Shown here: piece after piece, positions 59,293 through 64,000 of the stretch | How positions within the stretch are numbered: the first letter of the stretch is position 1 | Layout: every line of letters starts with the position of its first letter | Origin: Faecalicatena_A orotica | Lineage (GTDB): Bacteria; Bacillota; Clostridia; Lachnospirales; Lachnospiraceae | DNA length: 64,000 bases | Assembly: GCF_040545875.1 (NCBI RefSeq) | Contig: NZ_JBEPMR010000021.1 | Direction: 5' to 3' (one strand) | Notes under the pieces: model-generated | Told to the model about the DNA's origin: nothing | The model's database searches: none | What the model saw: only the letters and a program-made list of their open reading frames with translations | Made by a program: the position numbers and the translations under genes

Positions 59293-59452
59293 GAGCGTGT
59301 CTGATAATTCATTGTACACGTCTGACCGCCCCACTTCACGACCTATTTGAGCCAAATTTTATCAACGTAGAACCACTACGCCTCAAAAATTTGGCTCAAA
59401 TATCTCGCGAATTGTGACAATCAGCCGTATACATGATTTATCAAACACGCTC
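59293..59452. repeat. 160-bp MITE-like inverted-repeat element
   Basis: The ends are inverted repeats: GAGCGTGTCTGATAATTCAT from the left, and GAGCGTGTTTGATAAATCAT when the right end is read on the other strand. A second perfect 16-bp arm pair lies inside: ATTTGAGCCAAATTTT (59344-59359) against its complement at about 59386-59401, around a small GTAG/CTAC hairpin. No coding capacity. The shape is that of a miniature inverted-repeat element or a long structured RNA. It ends 33 bp before the LytTR regulator start. Confidence 0.75.
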
Positions 59453-59485
59453 AATAACAATCAACAAAGGAAAGGGAGAAAACAT

Positions 59486-60196
59486 ATGTACAGAGTCGCA
59501 GTATGCGATGATGATAAAAAGACGGCAGAACTGGTGGCTTCTATCATACGGGAGTGTAATCCTGCGCTGATGACAGAGTGTTTCACGTCAGGAGAGGAAC
59601 TGCTTGAGAATTACCAGCCGTGTCAGGCGGTATTTCTGGATATTGATATGAACGGGATGAATGGGATTGAGACGGGAATGCGTATCAGGGAAATGGACAA
59701 ATCCGTTAAGATTGTGTATCTGACGGCTTACCGGGATTATGTGGCAGGCGCATTCAGGGTCCATGCGTTCCAGTATCTGATAAAGCCGGTTAACAGGCAG
59801 GAAATCAGTCAGGTTTTAAAAGATATATTTGATTACCTTCACACTTCGAAGGGAGAAGTACTGGATTTCCAGACTGGACAGGGGCTTCTGTGCCTTCCTG
59901 TGGAAGAAATTTATTATTTTGAATATCTGAGCCGGAAAGTGCAGATTGTTACGGAGAACGGCAGATATACGATGCAGGAGAAAATCGGCAGTGTTGCAGA
60001 GCGGATGGAACCATTTGGTTTTTCCATGCCCCACCAGAGTTTTGTCGTGAATATGCTTCATGTAAAAAATGTTCTGACGGGGAGGATTCTGCTGGATAAC
60101 GGAATGGAAATCCCTCTGGCCCAGAAAAAGCAGAAAGTCTGGAAACAGGAACTTCTGAATTATCTTGCAGGGAGATTGGAGGGAAAAAGGGAATGA
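59486..60196 (+). CDS. LytTR family response regulator
   Basis: A 236-residue AgrA/VirR-like regulator. The receiver domain (1-120) has the acidic pocket Asp8/Asp9, phosphoacceptor Asp52 (FLDIDMNGMNG), Thr in LTAYRDYV and Lys in LIKPVN. The LytTR DNA-binding domain (about 130-230) has EEIYYFEYLSRKVQI, YTMQEKIGSVAERM and MPHQSFVVNMLHVKNVL. ATG 59486 follows AAAGGAAAGGGAG; the frame is open further upstream into the repeat element but without a ribosome site. It overlaps the kinase gene by 4 bp (ATGA). Confidence 0.92.
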   Translation: MYRVAVCDDDKKTAELVASIIRECNPALMTECFTSGEELLENYQPCQAVFLDIDMNGMNGIETGMRIREMDKSVKIVYLTAYRDYVAGAFRVHAFQYLIKPVNRQEISQVLKDIFDYLHTSKGEVLDFQTGQGLLCLPVEEIYYFEYLSRKVQIVTENGRYTMQEKIGSVAERMEPFGFSMPHQSFVVNMLHVKNVLTGRILLDNGMEIPLAQKKQKVWKQELLNYLAGRLEGKRE

Positions 60197-61446
60197 ATAC
60201 AGTAGTTTTATTCTTTATCCAAATCATTGATATGGCTGTACTGATTGGCTGTGTTATGAGTGTGACCCGTGCGATTCCGGGAGGGATAGAGGAGAAGAGA
60301 TGGAAAAAGGCGGCTGCCTGGATTATATACGGTGCACTGGCGCTGTTCCTTCCAATGCTGGGAAATGATCTTTTGACTATTCTGGTTCTTGCAGTATGGA
60401 ATGTTCTGACAGGTTATTTGCTTTACTTCCACAGTAAAATGGGGATGGTATGCCAGATTATGTACCATGCATTTCTGATGCTGGCACAGTATATGGCATT
60501 GATGATAGCGGCAGACATCTTTTCCATTCTTCAGGTGGAATTACAGACGTATATTTTAATGCTTGAGACATTAAGGTGTATCCTGCTGATCGGCATGACA
60601 TTGATCTTAAGATATGTGATTCGTAAGGGATTTCAGGATGCACCGCATCTGAAAATAAAAGGAATGGTTATTGTTCCGATGTTCAGCGCGATATTGATAT
60701 TTATGTATCTGATTGCAGGAGATGTTTTCTTTGTCAGATATGGCTACTACTGGTGCCTTGTGTTTGGTCTGCTTTTAATCGTGATGAACCTGTACTGCCT
60801 GTATTTCTGGTATGATGTGGCAAAGAATAAGGAATTGAGACATACGGTGGAACTGATGGAGCAGCAGAGGGAACTGACACTGCAGTATTATAAGGAGATG
60901 GAAAAAAACTATGATAAATCCAGGACTATTATTCATGATATACGAAATCATCTTAATGCTATTGAGCAGAAGTATAAAATAGAAGACCGGGAATATATCG
61001 ATGACGTCCATACCATGCTGAATTCAATGGGCATGAAGTTCTATACAGAGAACCGGATGCTTAATATCATATTGAATGATAAGCTAAAAGGAATTCCCCA
61101 GGACCGGGTGGACTGCAATCTGGGAGGAATCGGACTGGAGTTTATAGCCGATATTGATATCACAACCATTTTCGCCAACCTGTTGGAAAATGCCGTGGAA
61201 GCCGGGCGGGGGCACGATGACTTCCGGCTGAAAATCCGCGGAGAGGAAATTCAGGATTTCACCATTGTGAAGATCAGCAACCCGCTGTACGTGCCCTATC
61301 AGGAAGGAAAATCTGCAAAGTCAGGACACGAAGGAATCGGGCTGCAGAATGTAAAAAAAGCAGTGGAAAAATATCAGGGAGAGATGCAGATACAGACGGA
61401 TGGACAGAGGTTTTCCGTAACACTGCTGTTTGCCAGAAGCAGTTAG
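60193..61446 (+). CDS. GHKL sensor histidine kinase (AgrC-like)
   Basis: A 417-residue sensor kinase with six membrane helices in the first 200 residues and a coiled linker. The phosphoacceptor His248 is in IIHDIRNHLNAIE, and a GHKL ATPase domain follows (about 290-415) with N box FANLLENAVEAG and G box GHEGIGLQNVKKAVEKYQG. This is the class that reads peptide signals (AgrC/ComD). No agrB or agrD gene is seen nearby, so the signal is unknown. It is second in the operon with the LytTR regulator, a lipoprotein and a CPBP protease. Confidence 0.92.
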   Translation: MNTVVLFFIQIIDMAVLIGCVMSVTRAIPGGIEEKRWKKAAAWIIYGALALFLPMLGNDLLTILVLAVWNVLTGYLLYFHSKMGMVCQIMYHAFLMLAQYMALMIAADIFSILQVELQTYILMLETLRCILLIGMTLILRYVIRKGFQDAPHLKIKGMVIVPMFSAILIFMYLIAGDVFFVRYGYYWCLVFGLLLIVMNLYCLYFWYDVAKNKELRHTVELMEQQRELTLQYYKEMEKNYDKSRTIIHDIRNHLNAIEQKYKIEDREYIDDVHTMLNSMGMKFYTENRMLNIILNDKLKGIPQDRVDCNLGGIGLEFIADIDITTIFANLLENAVEAGRGHDDFRLKIRGEEIQDFTIVKISNPLYVPYQEGKSAKSGHEGIGLQNVKKAVEKYQGEMQIQTDGQRFSVTLLFARSS

Positions 61447-61491
61447 TTTTGTAACAAAGCAAATAAGAACAGACAAAAGGAGTGATGTGTG

Positions 61492-61938
61492 ATGAAAAAG
61501 AAGTGTAAAATGAGAAGGGTGACAAAGATTTTGAGTATCCTCGCGGCGGCAATGTTTTTGACAGCAGCACTGACAGGCTGCCAGAGTGCCGGTACAGAGC
61601 TGTCGGATAAGTTTGATGAGGAAACGGTAAAGAGTGAGGCGATGAAGGCTATTGAACTGTTTAATGACCGTGATTATGAAGGAATATGTGACATGGGAAC
61701 ACAGGAGTTCAAAGATTTACTGACCTATGAAGAATATAAAGAGCAGTGTGATCCCTTTTTAGATAAATGTGGTGAGTTTAAGGAGATCAGCAAGACCGTG
61801 GTTATGGGAAGCAAGGATAAAAAGACGGGTGCCGAGTACGGCGGGGCTGTCATGGTAGGGACATATGAAGACGGGAAGATCCAGTTTACCATTGGTTTTG
61901 ACGAGGATATGAAGCTTGTACAGTTTTTGATTAAATAG
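61492..61938 (+). CDS. DUF3887-type lipoprotein
   Basis: A 148-residue predicted lipoprotein. The signal sequence ends in a lipobox (AALTGC, Cys about 29), followed by a single small alpha/beta domain of the DUF3887/NTF2-like kind (EAMKAIELFNDRDYEGICDMGTQEFKDLLTYEEYKEQCDPFL...EYGGAVMVGTYEDGKIQFTIGFDEDMKLVQFLIK). ATG 61492 follows AAAAGGAG by 9 nt; the GTG one codon earlier is less likely. It lies between the kinase and a CPBP protease, so it may work as a signal-binding or substrate protein for either. Exact function unknown. Confidence 0.82.
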   Translation: MKKKCKMRRVTKILSILAAAMFLTAALTGCQSAGTELSDKFDEETVKSEAMKAIELFNDRDYEGICDMGTQEFKDLLTYEEYKEQCDPFLDKCGEFKEISKTVVMGSKDKKTGAEYGGAVMVGTYEDGKIQFTIGFDEDMKLVQFLIK

Positions 61939-61954
61939 AGGGGACGGATACAAT

Positions 61955-62959
61955 ATGAAACTGACAAAAATAGAAAAGAAGCAGCTTCTGATATTTGTGA
62001 TTGTCGCATATGGCATCACTTATCTGCTGGGTGTGCTTATGGGGTATAGTTACTCGGCCGGAAAGGATGTCAGTGTTTTTCCGAATGCACAGATGCTTTA
62101 TCCGGCAGCAGGCGTCATGCTGGCATATCTCATCACAAGAAAAACTGACAGTAATATGCCGCGCAGATTTTTTGTCTCTTATCTGATCGCGACTGTCCTT
62201 ATGATCATGTGTGCCATATGCAGTGTGACTGGGATCGGGGGAAACTGGTTACTCATCTGCCAGTTTATCCTTATAGGCGGCAGTATTGTATGCGGTATCC
62301 TGCTTCTGACGGATAAAAAAGAGCGCCGTTCACGGTATGGTTTAAGAGGTAAAAATGCAAAACTGTCTGTATTCTGCATCCTGCTTTTTGTAGTGCTTTA
62401 TATTCTGCGGACGGCGATATCCTATGGGGTATCAGGACAGCTGTGGATGCTGGGTGAGATTGCAGTAAACCCTCTTACATGGGTAATGCTGATCAGCATT
62501 CTGGTTAACTTTTTCTTCGCGTTTATCGCTTTTTTCGGAGAAGAATATGGCTGGAGATATTATTTGCAGCCGCTCCTGCAAAAAAGATTCGGAAAGCGTG
62601 CCGGTGTGCTGCTTCTGGGCGTTGTATGGGGATTATGGCATATGCCGGTGAACTTCTTTTACTATACGAATCCCGCTGATGGAATCATCAGTATGGCAGG
62701 ACAGCAGATCACCTGCATCACTCTGGGAATATTCTTCGCATATGCATATATGAAGACTGAAAATATATGGGTCCCTGTTATTTTACATTTTTTGAATAAT
62801 AATCTTGTTCCGGTTATATCCGGGAGCTACAGTGCATCAGTCATTCAGGACCAGTCGGTCAGCTGGGCGATGCTTGTTCCGGCTTTGATATTAAATGGGG
62901 TGATCTTCGGGGGATTCTTATTTTCGCGGGTGTTCAGAAAAGAGGAAATAAAAGCATAA
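61955..62959 (+). CDS. CPBP family intramembrane protease
   Basis: A 334-residue, about eight-helix protein with the three CPBP/Abi motifs: EEYGWR (Glu-Glu and Arg), WGLWHMP (His) and VILHFLNNN (His, Asn) in the C-terminal half. These residues form the glutamate protease active site of CAAX-type and bacteriocin-immunity proteins. GAGGGGACGG precedes the ATG, 17 bp after the lipoprotein gene. With the upstream AgrC/AgrA-like pair it could process a peptide signal or give immunity to a peptide (inference). A terminator follows. Confidence 0.9.
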   Translation: MKLTKIEKKQLLIFVIVAYGITYLLGVLMGYSYSAGKDVSVFPNAQMLYPAAGVMLAYLITRKTDSNMPRRFFVSYLIATVLMIMCAICSVTGIGGNWLLICQFILIGGSIVCGILLLTDKKERRSRYGLRGKNAKLSVFCILLFVVLYILRTAISYGVSGQLWMLGEIAVNPLTWVMLISILVNFFFAFIAFFGEEYGWRYYLQPLLQKRFGKRAGVLLLGVVWGLWHMPVNFFYYTNPADGIISMAGQQITCITLGIFFAYAYMKTENIWVPVILHFLNNNLVPVISGSYSASVIQDQSVSWAMLVPALILNGVIFGGFLFSRVFRKEEIKA

Positions 62960-62963
62960 AAAA

Positions 62964-63018
62964 GAAAGATGCTGTTGTCCGGGGCTCATGACTGCGCTGG
63001 ACAGCAGCTTTCCTTTTT
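62964..63018 (+). terminator. Terminator of the LytTR operon
   Basis: GAAAGATGCTGTTGTCC (62964-62980) pairs with GGACAGCAGCTTTC (62999-63012) apart from small mismatches, followed by CTTTTTG. Confidence 0.8.
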
Positions 63019-63030
63019 GTGTGCGGGAAG

Positions 63031-63166
63031 CTATCTATAATAATTTTCAATGCCGATACCGATAGCAGCCCAACAGACTTTCGACATCCTTGCGTTAAGC
63101 TGACAGGGGGATTGTTACATCATTAAACTTAATACCTTCTAATGGGATTATCTCTACATTGTCCAT
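63031..63166 (-). pseudogene. Remnant of a small gene after the lipoprotein
   Basis: A minus-strand ATG at 63166, preceded by GGAGCAAAAAGCGAT, codes for MDNVEIIPLEGIKFNDVTIP then LSA and a TAA (63095-63097). Past the stop the same frame reads RKDVESLLG, and after a one-base shift a neighbouring frame reads AIGIGIENYYR before TAG. The series looks like one coding sequence broken by a stop and a frameshift. A genuine 23-residue peptide is the alternative. The intact protein is not recognised. Confidence 0.45.
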
Positions 63167-63184
63167 ATCGCTTTTTGCTCCTAT

Positions 63185-63520
63185 TTAATTCATTTCTACA
63201 ATAACAGAACCTTCCATAATTTCATGATCCTCCAACAGACTGCTAAATAAGCTTTTGGATACATCTTCAAAAGATAAATTTTTATTATCTGTCAATACAA
63301 CATACTTGCTTTCTACCGCGGCATTTGGCATTCGCCCGTTTAATTCTAACCTATACTGATATGTTGAATCATCGCATTTCCACGACCCGTCTTTCAGCTC
63401 ATAATATGTTCTTATCACCCCATCTTTTTCTGATTGTTTATGAGTCTTGGCAATATCATTTTTGGTACAGCCAGTAAACAATAAGGAGCAAAGTACAAAT
63501 ACTGTAAGTATTTTTTTCAT
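63185..63520 (-). CDS. Small lipoprotein of unknown function
   Basis: A 111-residue predicted lipoprotein. ATG 63520 follows AAAGGTGG; the frame extends six codons upstream without need. The signal is MKKILTVFVLCSLLFTGC with the lipidated Cys18. The mature part has a Lys-rich spacer and a small domain of mixed strands (IRTYYELKDGSWKCDDSTYQ). Codon use is more AT-rich than the operon at 59-63 kb. On the minus strand it is followed by the broken small gene at 63031-63166, so it may be the surviving part of a small accessory cassette. No family is recognised. Confidence 0.7.
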   Translation of the reverse strand: MKKILTVFVLCSLLFTGCTKNDIAKTHKQSEKDGVIRTYYELKDGSWKCDDSTYQYRLELNGRMPNAAVESKYVVLTDNKNLSFEDVSKSLFSSLLEDHEIMEGSVIVEMN

Positions 63521-63538
63521 CGCACTGCCACCTTTCAT

Positions 63539-64000
63539 TATTGATTTTGCATTTTCAATATGTTTAATAACAAACTGAGAGTTGTAAATTACATTGTAAA
63601 ATCTATTTCTTATTTTGTTCCGTGAGAGAACAATAATCCCTGCGTAAGATCAATACATAAAATTATTGAATTAATATCATTAAAATTAATGTGTCCGTAA
63701 GGTTGTGGTATAGTGATTTTCTGTTTCCTATAACGAAAAACAGTGGAAAGCAAGTCCTAAAAGTAGTATTGTTAAGTCATAACAACGAAACAAACAGGAT
63801 CGGCCTTCCCACTGCTTAAGAAAAGAATACCATCCTTCCGCCAGGCTGGCAAGTGGTTTAATAATCATACAGTGTATTATGTAGAAAATAAGTTACTGTT
63901 CACACCCAATGTCAGTTAGTTAAGGATGGGTCTGGGCAGACCTAAACTTACGATTCCCTATAATCAGGAGAAGATGGGTGATATAAGCTGGGCATCAGAT
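63539..64000. other. Right-end region without a confident gene
   Basis: AT-rich to about 63720, with a possible TATAGT -10 near 63710. CAGTGGAAAG (63741-63750) is loosely complementary to CTTCCCACTG (about 63807-63816). On the plus strand the frame from 63776 stays open to the window end except for one TAG (63917-63919). The part before TAG includes KKRIPSFRQAGKWFNNHTVYY; the part after includes MGLGRPKLTIPYNQEKMGDI from ATG 63926. There is no good ribosome site. It may be a decayed gene or the start of a gene continuing beyond the window. Confidence 0.35.

Overview
The window looks like a chromosomal segment of a Lachnospiraceae-type gut anaerobe (Clostridia, low-to-moderate GC). The inference rests on strong AGGAGG-type ribosome sites, consensus sigma-A promoters, Gram-positive surface and lipoprotein genes, AT-rich clostridial codon use, a hybrid-cluster protein, [4Fe-4S] aldo/keto reductases and the absence of respiratory genes. 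No species is claimed. No tRNA, rRNA or CRISPR array was seen.

Region 1 (1-11.6 kb) is a stress, efflux and membrane island. It holds an AI-2E family transporter (cut by the left edge), a MerR/GyrI-like regulator, two CmpB-type membrane proteins, a marR-tetR-patatin phospholipase operon, and a four-gene operon of a heterodimeric ABC exporter, a lipid-type GT4 glycosyltransferase and a CmpB protein, with a second marR. Four promoters carry the same dyad (AGTCCGAAATCGGAT-like) inside a 17-bp -35/-10 spacer, so these genes probably form one MarR regulon.

Region 2 (11.4-27.4 kb) is a carbohydrate and plant/host-glycoside island. It has an Xre regulator, an OatA-like acyltransferase, and an AraC regulator fused to a GH39-like domain. 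Next comes an operon of GPH transporter, Gfo/Idh/MocA oxidoreductase, TIM-barrel epimerase-like protein, C-glycoside deglycosidase beta-like subunit and a second Gfo/Idh/MocA oxidoreductase. This gene set matches C-glycoside (C-C bond) deglycosidase systems. A stand-alone RelA/SpoT synthetase follows, then an AraC regulator divergent from a GPH transporter and GH2 beta-glucuronidase, and an SGNH hydrolase.

Region 3 (27.5-38.2 kb) is nitrogen metabolism: an AmtB-PII fusion, purF, gltB and gltD, then an RluA pseudouridine synthase. purF and gltB are divergent and share one dyad that overlaps both -35 boxes.

Region 4 (38.2-48.4 kb) is housekeeping and signalling. A yybP-ykoY (manganese) riboswitch precedes an unknown protein and YccF. 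Then come Tex, BioY under a BirA-type operator, a degenerate GGDEF plus intact EAL protein, hybrid cluster protein, an aldo/keto reductase behind a MerR-type 19-bp-spacer promoter, and a HAD protein.

Region 5 (48.4-53.6 kb) is an unusual operon: HypB-like GTPase, a 900-residue Fe-S/flavin oxidoreductase, HypA and a polytopic membrane protein, with no hydrogenase in sight.

Region 6 (53.6-64 kb) has a YibE/F protein, a 1346-residue sortase-anchored metallophosphoesterase, a 160-bp MITE-like hairpin, a LytTR regulator/GHKL kinase/lipoprotein/CPBP protease operon, a small lipoprotein with a decayed gene behind it, and an unexplained right end.
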